This document shows, piece by piece, positions 36,566 through 45,806 of a stretch of DNA of 62,641 nucleotides. Origin of the DNA: Clostridia bacterium (GTDB lineage Bacteria; Bacillota; Clostridia; Oscillospirales; CAG-272); assembly GCA_017461765.1 (NCBI GenBank), contig JAFTXO010000024.1:1-62641 (forward strand), written 5' to 3'. The notes below the pieces were generated by a model. The model ran no database searches and was not told the DNA's origin. It saw only the letters and a list, made by a program, of their open reading frames with translations. The position numbers and the translations under genes are program-made. Position 1 is the first letter of the stretch; every line of letters starts with the position of its first letter.

Positions 36566-36985
36566 TTAATAAGTAGCCTCTACTGTACCGCTGATCTCAT
36601 CAGCAGCTCCCGAGCCTCTGATTTCAAATTCATAAACCAAGCGGTATGTACCTGTACCCGTACCTGTAAGATCAACTGTATGATTTATCGTTGCGTAAAT
36701 TGTGCTGGTTTCATCTGTCCAAGCTGCGCCGGTAACATCCTGCCAGCCGCTTGTTGTGGACTTTTGAACCTTACTTGTTATCGTTGCACCTGTGGTAGTT
36801 GCATATCCTATGTAATTTAAAGTAACTGTACCTACGCCGTCCTCGGAAATTTGGAACTCACGATTTACGGTCAAAACATTGTTATAGCAAGGCATAACCT
36901 GGTCATCGTAATTTGCCGCAGAAACAGGAATAATAATTGTACAAAGCATAAGTACTACTAAGCTTAATGTTAAAAATCTTTTCAT
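36566..36985 (-). CDS. Small secreted protein of unknown function
   Basis: 139 aa with a clean Sec signal peptide (hydrophobic 4-22, cleavage after VSAAN region). The mature protein is Thr/Gly-rich with predicted beta strands (TVTLNYIGYATTTG, YRLVYEFEIRG) and looks like a single beta-sandwich. SD AGAGGAG. It is divergent from the ECF sigma gene and a candidate member of its regulon (inference). Confidence 0.7.
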   Translation of the reverse strand: MKRFLTLSLVVLMLCTIIIPVSAANYDDQVMPCYNNVLTVNREFQISEDGVGTVTLNYIGYATTTGATITSKVQKSTTSGWQDVTGAAWTDETSTIYATINHTVDLTGTGTGTYRLVYEFEIRGSGAADEISGTVEATY

Positions 36986-37223
36986 TGTGTTCTCCTCTTT
37001 TAGTTTTTTACTTACTTTCGCATGATTTTCAAGGGATAAATGATATATCTCGCCCCTCCTTTCTCCGATTATAAAGCGCTAAAACAACGCTCAAGTTTAC
37101 TTGATATTTGTTTTTTAAATTCTACCCCTTTATTAACAAAAACGCAATTTTTCACCAAAAAGTTTGAATTTTTAAAAATTTCTTCAAAAAAATTTATTTT
37201 TTTACAAAATTCCATATTTTATA

Positions 37224-37252
37224 TTGAGATTTTTTATATATTGTGGTAAAAT
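37224..37252 (+). promoter_or_regulatory. Promoter for the sigma/anti-sigma/GH31 operon
   Basis: -35 TTGAGA, 17-nt spacer, -10 TAAAAT, 30 bp before the sigma-factor ATG. A housekeeping-type promoter rather than an ECF one. Confidence 0.65.
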
Positions 37253-37282
37253 AAACAACAATAGTAGGAAAGGTGCATTAAA

Positions 37283-37849
37283 ATGTTAGGGTTCTATTTA
37301 TTACTTATCGAAGATCACGATAATGATGATGATTTTTTACGAATTTATAATCAATATAATAAGATGATGTATAAGGTTGCTAAATATCACATAAAAAATC
37401 ATCATTTAGCGGAAGAGGCAGTACAAAACGCTTTTATCGGTGTAGCGAGAAATATTGACAGAATTAAAAATTTTGACAAAGAATATTTAGAAATTTATTT
37501 GTGCAAATCGGCAAAGCATGCTGCTTTTTCAGTTATAAAGAAGGAAAACATTGTATCAAGCAATACCGTCAGCTTAGATGATCAGTTCACGGATGTGCAA
37601 TCTGGCGAAGTGCTGAGCGAAGCATTTTTACAAAACGAGCTTTTAGATTCGGTAATAAAATACATACGCTCCATGAAATCGGAATACAGTGACGTTCTTA
37701 CATATCATTTTTTATATGAGCTCACGCTGAAGGAATGCTCTATCGTTTTGCAAATTCCAATATCGACTGTAAAAACACGACTATACAAGGGACAAAAAAT
37801 GATTCAAGAAAAATTCAAGGAGTATATAAATGACCGCAGCAGAAATTGA
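37283..37849 (+). CDS. ECF-type RNA polymerase sigma factor
   Basis: 188 aa. Region 2 (about 20-90: YNQYNKMMYKVAKYHIKN, then AEEAVQNAFIGVARN) and region 4 (125-180: YELTLKECSIVLQIPISTVK, TRLYKGQKMI). It directs RNA polymerase to a small regulon. SD AAAGGTG. Its 3' end overlaps the anti-sigma gene by 20 bp, the usual coupled arrangement. Confidence 0.88.
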   Translation: MLGFYLLLIEDHDNDDDFLRIYNQYNKMMYKVAKYHIKNHHLAEEAVQNAFIGVARNIDRIKNFDKEYLEIYLCKSAKHAAFSVIKKENIVSSNTVSLDDQFTDVQSGEVLSEAFLQNELLDSVIKYIRSMKSEYSDVLTYHFLYELTLKECSIVLQIPISTVKTRLYKGQKMIQEKFKEYINDRSRN

Positions 37850-38531
37850 TATATTGAAAAAAGCCCTGTTTATATTAGGGCGTGAGGAAGTCAGTGCATA
37901 TAACGCGCTGCCCGACGAAGAGGTGATTTTTTCTAAAGAATTCGAGGATAAAATACAAAAAATAGCCAAAAAGAGAAAATCCTTTACTTACAGAATAACA
38001 AAGACTGTTCCAAGAAGGATAGCGGTATCCTTTATTGCCGCCATTATTACGTTTATAATGATGATGAGTATATCCGCTATACGAAAGCCTATAACAAAAT
38101 TCTTCATGAATATTTATGAAGATCATATAGATATAAGTATTGAAGATGACGGAAATGAAGATATTCCGGAAAATATAGAGGAGCTTTATTTGCCATCGTA
38201 TATGATAGACGGATATACCAAGATCGATTATGCAAATAGCGGCACATTCGCTACCACTGCATGGATGAATGATAACTCTATGATAATGTTACAGCAGACT
38301 CTGCTCAAGATCGGACTTAAAATTCATCTTGATAACGAAGGAATTGAATATAAAAAAATCATCATTAAAGATGCCGTGATCTATTACTTTTATAAGGAAA
38401 AAACTCTTGCTACTATGTGGACAAACGGAATTTATATGTTTACTATGACTTTTCCCAAGGATACACCGCTTGATGAGGCTTTAAATGTTATAAGAAGCTT
38501 AAAAGCGGCTGAGGATGTTACGGTCAAATAA
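37830..38531 (+). CDS. Membrane anti-sigma factor, DUF4367-like
   Basis: 233 aa. Cytoplasmic N-terminal part (1-60), one membrane helix (about 65-85: IAVSFIAAIITFIMMMSI) and an extracellular domain (100-233) of DUF4367 type (LPSYMIDGYTKIDY, MFTMTFPKDTPLDEALNVIRSL). It likely binds the sigma factor until an outside signal arrives. SD AAGGAG. Confidence 0.82.
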   Translation: MTAAEIDILKKALFILGREEVSAYNALPDEEVIFSKEFEDKIQKIAKKRKSFTYRITKTVPRRIAVSFIAAIITFIMMMSISAIRKPITKFFMNIYEDHIDISIEDDGNEDIPENIEELYLPSYMIDGYTKIDYANSGTFATTAWMNDNSMIMLQQTLLKIGLKIHLDNEGIEYKKIIIKDAVIYYFYKEKTLATMWTNGIYMFTMTFPKDTPLDEALNVIRSLKAAEDVTVK

Positions 38532-38549
38532 TCACCAAGGAGAGCGAAT

Positions 38550-40112
38550 ATGAATTTAAAAATTAAAATGCTCGATGATGAGCTTTGGTATGGCGGATCT
38601 GTTGCTGAGGCTATGAAAAATCCCTTTGACAGTGCTTGTGTCTTTGATTATGATATGGAAAAAGGGTTGAATCAAACTATGCCGCTTTTTGTATCTACAA
38701 AGGGCAGATATATTTGGTGTGAAGATCCTATGAAGGTACATATTGAAGGGGGAGTGTTTGATTTATCCGCTAATAGCGATATTATACTTTGCCAATGCGG
38801 AGACTGTCTTAAGGATGCGTACCTTAATGCGTGCAACAAGCATTTCAAATTCAGCGGAAAGATACCGCCTCTTAAATTTTTTGAAAGCGCGCAATACAAC
38901 ACTTGGATGGAGCTTGACTATCATCAAAATCAGGAATCGATACTCAAATACGCACACGGCATCGTTGATAACGGCTATGAGGCGGGAGTTTTAATGATAG
39001 ACGAGGGCTGGCACACAAGATACGGGCTTTGGGAGTGGGATTTTGTTAAATTTCCCGATCCAAAAGGAATGATAGAGGAGCTACACAGTCTTGGCTTTAA
39101 GGTTATGCTTTGGGTAGTGCCTATGGTTACCTCCGACGGGCAAGCTTTTAGTATGAGCTATTTTCCATACAATAATTTTTTAAACGGTGCGTGCGGCGAT
39201 AAAAAATATTTTTTACGCACAGATGACGGAAAGGTGGCTCTTGTCGAGTGGTGGAACGGCTTTAGCGCTATGCTTAATATGTGCAACCCCGATGACAGAG
39301 ATTTTCTTGACAGCAAGCTACGCGGGCTCGTTGACGAATACGGAGTAGACGGATTTAAGTTTGACGGCGGAACGATAAATATGTACCATCAGGATTATAT
39401 AGTGAACGGAAATCAGACAAAATATACTCCTGCGGAAATGAATATCGCTTGGAATGAGTTTGGTACAAGATACAAGTATCACGAATACAAAGACACGTTC
39501 AAGGGCGGCGGAAAGCCTGTTATCCAACGTTTAAGAGACAGAAACCATAGCTGGAACGAAGACGGTATTGATACAATTCTACCTTCTGTTCTTCTCCAAG
39601 GGCTTATCGGTCATCCCTTCGTATGCCCCGATATGATAGGCGGCGGATGGTGGTCACTTAATTATGACCCGAATTTTAAGCTTGATCAAGAGCTTTTTGT
39701 AAGAATGGCACAGGTCAGTGCTCTTTTGCCTATGATGCAATTTTCTTGGGCACCTTGGCGTATGCTTGATAAAAATCACGCTCAGCTTTGCTTAGAGGCT
39801 GCTCAGCTTCACAAAAAATTCGCTCCGTATATAATAGAGTTAGTTAAAGAGTCTGCAACAAGCGGCGAACCTATTGTGCGCCATATGGAATATGAATACC
39901 CGCATAGCGGATATGAAAGAACCCTTGATCAATTCATGTTGGGAAAGGACATTTTGGTCGCCCCTGTGGTTGAAAAAGGTCACTTTACGCGCCAAGTATC
40001 ATTGCCGAGTGGCAAGTGGAAATATCTTGGCAAAACAGAATACGAGGGCGGCAAAACCGTAATTGTTGACGCTCCGATTGATGTTTTACCTTATTTCTTA
40101 AAAGAAAACTAA
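38550..40112 (+). CDS. Glycoside hydrolase family 31
   Basis: 520 aa, cytoplasmic. Short N-terminal beta domain (1-105), TIM barrel with nucleophile D272 in GFKFDGG and FVCPDMIGGG, then a C-terminal beta domain. Shorter than canonical alpha-glucosidases; alpha-glucosidase, alpha-xylosidase or alpha-galactosidase-like activity cannot be separated by eye. It follows the anti-sigma gene by 18 bp with SD AAGGAG, so it seems co-transcribed with the ECF pair. Confidence 0.87.
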   Translation: MNLKIKMLDDELWYGGSVAEAMKNPFDSACVFDYDMEKGLNQTMPLFVSTKGRYIWCEDPMKVHIEGGVFDLSANSDIILCQCGDCLKDAYLNACNKHFKFSGKIPPLKFFESAQYNTWMELDYHQNQESILKYAHGIVDNGYEAGVLMIDEGWHTRYGLWEWDFVKFPDPKGMIEELHSLGFKVMLWVVPMVTSDGQAFSMSYFPYNNFLNGACGDKKYFLRTDDGKVALVEWWNGFSAMLNMCNPDDRDFLDSKLRGLVDEYGVDGFKFDGGTINMYHQDYIVNGNQTKYTPAEMNIAWNEFGTRYKYHEYKDTFKGGGKPVIQRLRDRNHSWNEDGIDTILPSVLLQGLIGHPFVCPDMIGGGWWSLNYDPNFKLDQELFVRMAQVSALLPMMQFSWAPWRMLDKNHAQLCLEAAQLHKKFAPYIIELVKESATSGEPIVRHMEYEYPHSGYERTLDQFMLGKDILVAPVVEKGHFTRQVSLPSGKWKYLGKTEYEGGKTVIVDAPIDVLPYFLKEN

Positions 40113-40117
40113 ATACA

Positions 40118-40147
40118 AAATCGGCACGCATTTCTGCGTGCCGATTT
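40118..40147 (+). terminator. Terminator after GH31
   Basis: AAATCGGCACGCA / TGCGTGCCGATTT, 13-bp perfect arms with a TTTC loop, between convergent GH31 and GH51 genes. Confidence 0.85.
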
Positions 40148-40227
40148 GTTATGTTGTGAATAAAGCAATTGTACATTAATTCGAGATATTTTTCTTGTAA
40201 CTGTCAGGAGCTTTCCAACTCTCAATT

Positions 40228-41724
40228 TTATTTCTCCTTTTTGTCACAAAATATCAGCATATTCCATGAGTGCTTTTGTAAAATAATAGGCTCTGCTTGG
40301 TTAACGTAACGGTTATTGGGATGAATTTTCTCACTATCCTTACTGTTTACAGTATTCAAGTCATCGCAATACAATTCTATATGCTCTTTGAAAGTATAAC
40401 CGTCAAAGCCGTCAAGATCGAGCTGAAGCTCCATATTTTCTTCAAGAGAGCGATTTACGGCGAATACGACTACCTCGCCTCGATCCTTATTATCGATAAC
40501 CGATGTACATAGATACGGAATATCCCAGCCTTCCCCTGATTTGTAAGCATCACTCTCGATATTTACTTTAAGTGTAGCTCCGTTACCGTATAAGGAAGCA
40601 TACATATAGGGGTAAAAAATAGTTTGCTTCCAAGCCTTACCGCCGTTTTCGGTCATGATAGGAGCAATTACGTTTACAAGCTGTGCAAGGCAAGCGATTT
40701 TAACACGGTCGCAGTTATTTTGCAGTGTCATAAGCATACAGCCGACAAGCAAAGCATCCTCAAAATTATATTTTTCCTCAAGCAGGTGGGGGGCAATTTG
40801 CCACCTTTCCATAGATTTTTCTTCGTCCTTTGTTCTGTACCAGACATTCCATTCGTCAAAGGACAAATTAACCGTTTTTTCACTATTCTTTTTAGCCTTA
40901 ATTTCGTCGCAGATGTTGGCGGTATTTTTTATGAACCTGTCCATATCCTCGGCTCTTGCGAGAAAATCAAGAGTATTATTGGCTTTGTTTCCGTAGTAAC
41001 AATGCAGTGACAAATAATCAATATAGTCGTAGGTATGGTCAAGAACTGTTCTTTCCCACTCCCCGTAGGTCGGCATATTTGGATCAGAGCTGCCGCAAGC
41101 CACAAGCTCAATGTCGGGGTCAATCCATTTTAAGACCTTGGCTGTTTCTGTTGCTGCTCTGCCGTATTCCTCTGCGGTTTTGTGACAAATTTGCCAATCT
41201 CCGTCCATTTCGTTTCCCAAGCACCAAAGCTTAATTCCGAAGGGCTCATCAAAGCCGTTTTTACGGCGGAGATTTGCGTAATATGTATTTGTTCTACCGT
41301 TACAGTATTCAATTAGGCTTCTTGCCTCGTCAGGGCCTCTTGTGCCCAAGTTTACAGCCATCATGACATCGGTGTTTGCTCGCTTCGCCCATTCTTGAAA
41401 TTCGTCTATTCCAACCTCGTTCGTTTCTATGGAGAGCCAAGCCAAGTCTAATTTGTGAGGTCGCTTGCTCTTATCGCCAATGCCGTCCTCCCAATTATAA
41501 CCCGAAACAAAGTTTCCGCCGGGATAGCGAACTATCGGAATGTTTAACTGATTTATAAGCTCTAAAACATCGCCTCTGAAGCCCATGTCATCGGCTGTTA
41601 TGTGAGTAGGCTCATATATTCCGTTATACACTGCTCTGCCAAGATGCTCAATAAAAGAACCGTATATACGCCTATCTATTTGACCTACTTTATTATTTTT
41701 ATTTACAGTAATTTTAGCTTTCAT
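40228..41724 (-). CDS. Alpha-L-arabinofuranosidase, GH51
   Basis: 498 aa, cytoplasmic. TIM barrel with acid/base E172 in CLGNEMDG and nucleophile E291 in SFDEWNVWY, then a C-terminal jelly roll (about 390-498). The N-terminus (IYGSFIEHLGRAVYNGIYEP) and length are typical of intracellular bacterial GH51. It releases L-arabinose from imported arabino-oligosaccharides. 7 bp after the GH63-like gene in one operon. Confidence 0.93.
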   Translation of the reverse strand: MKAKITVNKNNKVGQIDRRIYGSFIEHLGRAVYNGIYEPTHITADDMGFRGDVLELINQLNIPIVRYPGGNFVSGYNWEDGIGDKSKRPHKLDLAWLSIETNEVGIDEFQEWAKRANTDVMMAVNLGTRGPDEARSLIEYCNGRTNTYYANLRRKNGFDEPFGIKLWCLGNEMDGDWQICHKTAEEYGRAATETAKVLKWIDPDIELVACGSSDPNMPTYGEWERTVLDHTYDYIDYLSLHCYYGNKANNTLDFLARAEDMDRFIKNTANICDEIKAKKNSEKTVNLSFDEWNVWYRTKDEEKSMERWQIAPHLLEEKYNFEDALLVGCMLMTLQNNCDRVKIACLAQLVNVIAPIMTENGGKAWKQTIFYPYMYASLYGNGATLKVNIESDAYKSGEGWDIPYLCTSVIDNKDRGEVVVFAVNRSLEENMELQLDLDGFDGYTFKEHIELYCDDLNTVNSKDSEKIHPNNRYVNQAEPIILQKHSWNMLIFCDKKEK

Positions 41725-41731
41725 TTAATAC

Positions 41732-43363
41732 TTAAAGCACCTGATATGCGTTAGCCGCCCAGGAATAGCCCTTACAACGAAGCTGCTTTCCTGTGATAGC
41801 GCTTGTATTTTCGCTGAAGCCGTATTTCGTAACAGATGCCTTATAGTTTTCCGCAATCTTGTCTGCAAGCTCGGTGTAACCAAGGTTACGAAGAGCGTAA
41901 ACGAACATTATAACATCGGGAGCCCAAACTGCTCCGCGCCAATATCCGTCCTCAACGAACATAGAACTGTCAACAGCCTCGCTTGCAATACCGCCCTTGC
42001 AGAGATGATGCTCTGTAATCTGCTTAACTATATATTCCTGAATTTCCTTCGGAAGCAGATCCTCAAGAATAATTACGCGAAGCGGCATAAGAGCGTTACA
42101 GTAGTATGGCTCGCCTGTTTCTGCGAGGCGTACAAATATTCTTTCGCCGTCCCAATAATCCTTAACTGCCTTATCTGCAAGCTCCTTTGCGAGCTGAGCA
42201 TAAATTCTTTTGTCGGTAGGATAATTGAGAATCTCTGCTGCCTCGGCAAGGAATGAGCATTGAACGGAGAGGAATGCAATAAGCTCCGAGGTTTCAATAT
42301 GCTCGCTCTTGTCAAAGCAGGTCGAGTTATCCTGTCCCGAATCGTTGCCGTGATAGTACGAGGGAACATCGCCTCTGAGATTAAGCCACCAATCCGTATT
42401 ACGCTTCATATCGAAGTACACCTCATCAAGAGCGTGAGGTGTTGCAAACTCCGGGTTTCTCTTTATCATTTGCTTGTACATCCAGCCCTGTACGGGAGGC
42501 TTAACAAAATTCCATACTTTATAGTTTTCCGAAATAGCATCGGGAACTCTGCCAATGCGGTTAATATGCTTGTACATTATCATAAACTGATCCATCGCAA
42601 GACGGTAGTCAACATCTGCAAGACCGAGGGCGTTAAAGGCATTATCCCAGCTCCATACGTTGCTCATGCCCGCCTTACCCATTACAATAGCCTCGGTAGA
42701 AAAGTTACCCGCAGGAGAAATGGTGTTAGACCACATTATGTAGGCACATTCCTTTTCGTATTTGTTCTTGCAGTTAAATTTCTTTTCCCAAGCGAGATAG
42801 TCCTTTTCAGCTAAATCGGCATAGTGGTCGTAGCTCATGCCCTTCGCTTCAACGGCTCCCTTGTTAAGGAAATTCGCTTCTATTGCGAATTCGTATTCGC
42901 CATTTTCGTCGGGATAGGCGCGAACGTTGGCATAATCCGCCACTACCTTGCCGGGAATACGCGATTTTTCAATTTTAAGGCTACCCTTAATCGGAACGAA
43001 CATTAAGCTACAATTGTTTTTAAAATCACAAAGCTCGATAACTCCGTTTTGAATTACCTGATAGTCAAATTTCGTGCTTGTCCTTGCAATTTCAACAAGA
43101 ATGTCCTTTCCCTTGCCTTTAATATATGTACCGTCAGTGCCGAACATAGTGATTTTTTGCTCGCCGCCATCAAATTTAGCACTGATCTCACGGGGAACAA
43201 ATGATAGCTTTGAGCCCTTGCCGTAATTGATAGCCAGCACTCCGTTGAAGATATCCTGACCGTGACCGTGAATCATATCTAATTTAAGGGTATCAGCACC
43301 CTTTTTATCCCATACGAGATAAGAGCCCCTAATGCTGTAATGAAGTCTGTCAAATGTATACAT
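41732..43363 (-). CDS. GH63-like (alpha/alpha)6 glycosidase
   Basis: 543 aa, cytoplasmic. N-terminal beta domain (1-190), then an (alpha/alpha)6 barrel with SNVWSWDNAFNALGL, YYHGNDSGQDNS and DGYWRGAVWAPD, the conserved blocks of the GH63/MGH1-type clan GH-G (mannosylglycerate-hydrolase-like). The substrate is unclear: alpha-glucoside, alpha-mannoside or glucosylglycerate types all occur. SD GAGGAG; first gene of the operon with GH51. Confidence 0.75.
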   Translation of the reverse strand: MYTFDRLHYSIRGSYLVWDKKGADTLKLDMIHGHGQDIFNGVLAINYGKGSKLSFVPREISAKFDGGEQKITMFGTDGTYIKGKGKDILVEIARTSTKFDYQVIQNGVIELCDFKNNCSLMFVPIKGSLKIEKSRIPGKVVADYANVRAYPDENGEYEFAIEANFLNKGAVEAKGMSYDHYADLAEKDYLAWEKKFNCKNKYEKECAYIMWSNTISPAGNFSTEAIVMGKAGMSNVWSWDNAFNALGLADVDYRLAMDQFMIMYKHINRIGRVPDAISENYKVWNFVKPPVQGWMYKQMIKRNPEFATPHALDEVYFDMKRNTDWWLNLRGDVPSYYHGNDSGQDNSTCFDKSEHIETSELIAFLSVQCSFLAEAAEILNYPTDKRIYAQLAKELADKAVKDYWDGERIFVRLAETGEPYYCNALMPLRVIILEDLLPKEIQEYIVKQITEHHLCKGGIASEAVDSSMFVEDGYWRGAVWAPDVIMFVYALRNLGYTELADKIAENYKASVTKYGFSENTSAITGKQLRCKGYSWAANAYQVL

Positions 43364-43399
43364 AAAAATCTCCTCACATTTTTTACAATTTTAAATTTT

Positions 43400-43420
43400 G
43401 TTGTATATTTATTATACAAC
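43400..43420. promoter_or_regulatory. Operator overlapping the -10 box
   Basis: GTTGTATA-N5-TATACAAC, perfect 8-bp arms, covering the -10 of the GH63-like/GH51 promoter. Binding of a dimeric repressor here would block transcription. The TTGTA...TACAA halves recall AraR-type sites, but the spacing differs and no regulator gene is adjacent. Confidence 0.65.
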
Positions 43421-43439
43421 ACATTTAACAGAATATCAA
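43411..43439 (-). promoter_or_regulatory. Promoter of the GH63-like/GH51 operon
   Basis: -35 TTGATA, 17-nt spacer, -10 TATAAT on the minus strand, overlapping the palindrome at 43400-43420. Confidence 0.75.
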
Positions 43440-43501
43440 TAATTAAATAAAAATAAATACGGATCAAAAGGATGTGAAGGTATTTTAAATATCAATAAAT
43501 A

Positions 43502-43530
43502 TTGCATTCAATTATTTTATATGATAAAAT
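43502..43530 (+). promoter_or_regulatory. Promoter for the GHL6-like gene
   Basis: -35 TTGCAT, 17-nt spacer, -10 TAAAAT, about 38 bp before the ATG. Confidence 0.6.
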
Positions 43531-43568
43531 CTAAGTAGATAAAAAGCGAAATCAATAGGAGATAAATT

Positions 43569-45575
43569 ATGAAAAAAAGAAAAGATAGCTTTTGGGGATT
43601 GCATTTTGATTTTCATGCACGGCCCGAGAATGGCGTGCAAGGACTGAGCTTGAATGAAGATAATATCAGAGAGATATGCCGTTCATTGAAGCCGGATTTT
43701 ATTCAAATTGATTGCAAGGGACATCCGGGCTGGACATCCTATCCCTCAAGGTTGGGAAATGCAATGCCTGAATTTTCGCAAAACACACTAAAGCTTTGGA
43801 GACAAGTAACCAAAGATGAGGGTGTCGCTCTTTATATGCACTATTCGGGTGTATTTGATAAAAAATATTGTAGCGAGCATCCCGAGCAAGGTGTTTTGAT
43901 GGCTAACGGAGTATATAGCAAGGATGCAACAAAACTTAATGGCTCATATTCTGACGATTTGCTTATTCCACAGCTTTTGGAGTTAGCAGGGGAATATGAA
44001 GTGGATGGAGCGTGGATAGACGGAGATTGCTGGATGGCATTTGCAGATTTCTCCTCCGAAACGCTTTCATCCTTTGAAAAGGAAACAGGTATTGATCTTG
44101 AAGGAAAATTGCCAGCAACTGCCGAGGATGCTTATTATTACGAATATAGAGAATATAACCGTGAGCTTTTTAAACGATATATGCGTCATTATGTTGATAC
44201 GGTTCACGAAAAATATCCTGATTTTGAAATCTGCTCCAACTGGGCGTTTAGCGACCATATGCCGGAGAAGGTATCTGTAAATGTGGACTTTTTATCAGGA
44301 GATCTAAATCCTATGAATTCCTTTAACTCTGCACGCTATGCCGCCCGTGCATTAGCGCAACAGGAGGGATATGCGTGGGATTTGATGTCTTGGAACTTCA
44401 GAAATATAGTCGGGGGCAGATCTGCCTACGTGGCTAAGCATCCAAATCAACTTAAGCAAGAGGCTGCGGCAGTTATTGCAGTTGGTGGAGCATACCAGAA
44501 TTATGTTCCTCAAAATAAGGATGGCTCACCAAAGATGTGGGAGGTTAAAAACCTGATAGGACTTTCAGAATTTGTTCTTGCACGCAAGCAATTTTGCCAT
44601 CGGGCTACTCAAGTACATCAGGCTGCTCTTTTATTATCAACCTACGACCGTAAGCATGAAGCTAAACAGCTTTATTCTCGCACAGGCTATGAAAGAGTTA
44701 TGGGTCTCTCATCTCTTCTCTGCGATGTGGGGCAATCTCTTGAAATCGTATGCGAGCATACCTTAGAGAAAAACATCAATGAATATAAGATGATTGTTGT
44801 GCCCGAGCTATATAGCGGTCTTGAAAACGAAACCATAGAAAGCCTTTTAACATATGCCAAAGGCGGTGGAAATTTGGTTTTAGTAGGCAAAAATACCTGT
44901 TCAATCTTTGCTAAAGCAGGTGCTCCATTTGTATGCAAGGATCATCTGGAATATATAGGTATCCCTTCCGATAATCAGCAAAACGGACATAACAATGTTT
45001 CTACTAATACATATAAGCCTTATTGCTTTACTATGGATGGCAACACATTTGGTGCTGTGTTCTCGCCATGCGAAATAATCGCAAGTGATATAAAAACAAA
45101 CGCGTTTTTTGCCGAGAAGCCTACCGACGATCTTTCTTCTTTATCTGTAACTGTTCCATACGAAAATGGCAAAATCACAGCCATAGGCTTTGATATTGGT
45201 TCTCAATATTTAAGCGGAACGCAGTATATGCACAGAGAATTAATGAAGCAGGTCGCTAATAGTCTGTACGAGCCGATTGTACAAATCGAATCCGCTCTCG
45301 GTCGACTTGAAATCGTAGTCTTGAATAAAGATGGCAAAACAATGATTCAGCTTGTTAATGCAGGAGGCGCACACGCCGATTCATCCTCTGCAACAGACGA
45401 CTATATTCCTCCCGTTCTCGATATTAAGCTTTCAATTTCGTTACCGAAAGCCCCTGAAAAGCTCATTCTTCACCCCGAAGGAACAGAGCTTCCCTTTGCA
45501 TATGGTAACAATGGCAAAGCCATTGTCTGCATAAACCGCGTAGATATTCATAGCATCATTGAAATATGTGAGTAA
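43569..45575 (+). CDS. Putative glycoside hydrolase, GHL6/GH29-like
   Basis: 668 aa, cytoplasmic. N-terminal TIM barrel (about 5-340: FWGLHFDFHARPENG, DFIQIDCKGHPGW, DGAWIDGDCW as candidate catalytic acids), then a flavodoxin-like trimerisation domain (about 355-520: QAALLLSTYDR, YKMIVVPELYSG) as in GH42, and a C-terminal beta domain. Best match by eye is hypothetical glycosyl hydrolase 6 (PF14871) or distant alpha-L-fucosidases. Substrate unknown. SD TAGGAG. Confidence 0.65.
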   Translation: MKKRKDSFWGLHFDFHARPENGVQGLSLNEDNIREICRSLKPDFIQIDCKGHPGWTSYPSRLGNAMPEFSQNTLKLWRQVTKDEGVALYMHYSGVFDKKYCSEHPEQGVLMANGVYSKDATKLNGSYSDDLLIPQLLELAGEYEVDGAWIDGDCWMAFADFSSETLSSFEKETGIDLEGKLPATAEDAYYYEYREYNRELFKRYMRHYVDTVHEKYPDFEICSNWAFSDHMPEKVSVNVDFLSGDLNPMNSFNSARYAARALAQQEGYAWDLMSWNFRNIVGGRSAYVAKHPNQLKQEAAAVIAVGGAYQNYVPQNKDGSPKMWEVKNLIGLSEFVLARKQFCHRATQVHQAALLLSTYDRKHEAKQLYSRTGYERVMGLSSLLCDVGQSLEIVCEHTLEKNINEYKMIVVPELYSGLENETIESLLTYAKGGGNLVLVGKNTCSIFAKAGAPFVCKDHLEYIGIPSDNQQNGHNNVSTNTYKPYCFTMDGNTFGAVFSPCEIIASDIKTNAFFAEKPTDDLSSLSVTVPYENGKITAIGFDIGSQYLSGTQYMHRELMKQVANSLYEPIVQIESALGRLEIVVLNKDGKTMIQLVNAGGAHADSSSATDDYIPPVLDIKLSISLPKAPEKLILHPEGTELPFAYGNNGKAIVCINRVDIHSIIEICE

Positions 45576-45728
45576 TGCTTCTCTCATGGCTTTATAATGT
45601 GCTCAATTCAATCCATATTAATCTCTGCAAAACAAACGAAAGCAGATACAAATCTTAATTGAAAAATGTTCTCTATTGATATTTGTAAAATTCAAGTGAT
45701 ATTTGAGAAAAACTAAAGCGCAAAGTTA

Positions 45729-45757
45729 TTGACTATCCATAAAAACAATGCTATCAT
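45729..45757 (+). promoter_or_regulatory. Promoter for the XRE gene
   Basis: -35 TTGACT, 17-nt spacer, -10 TATCAT, about 50 bp before the ATG. The gap 45576-45728 shows nothing else. Confidence 0.65.
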
Positions 45758-45806
45758 AATGACAGAAGGTGTGCACTCCATCTAATAATTATTGGAGGAT
45801 TTTATT

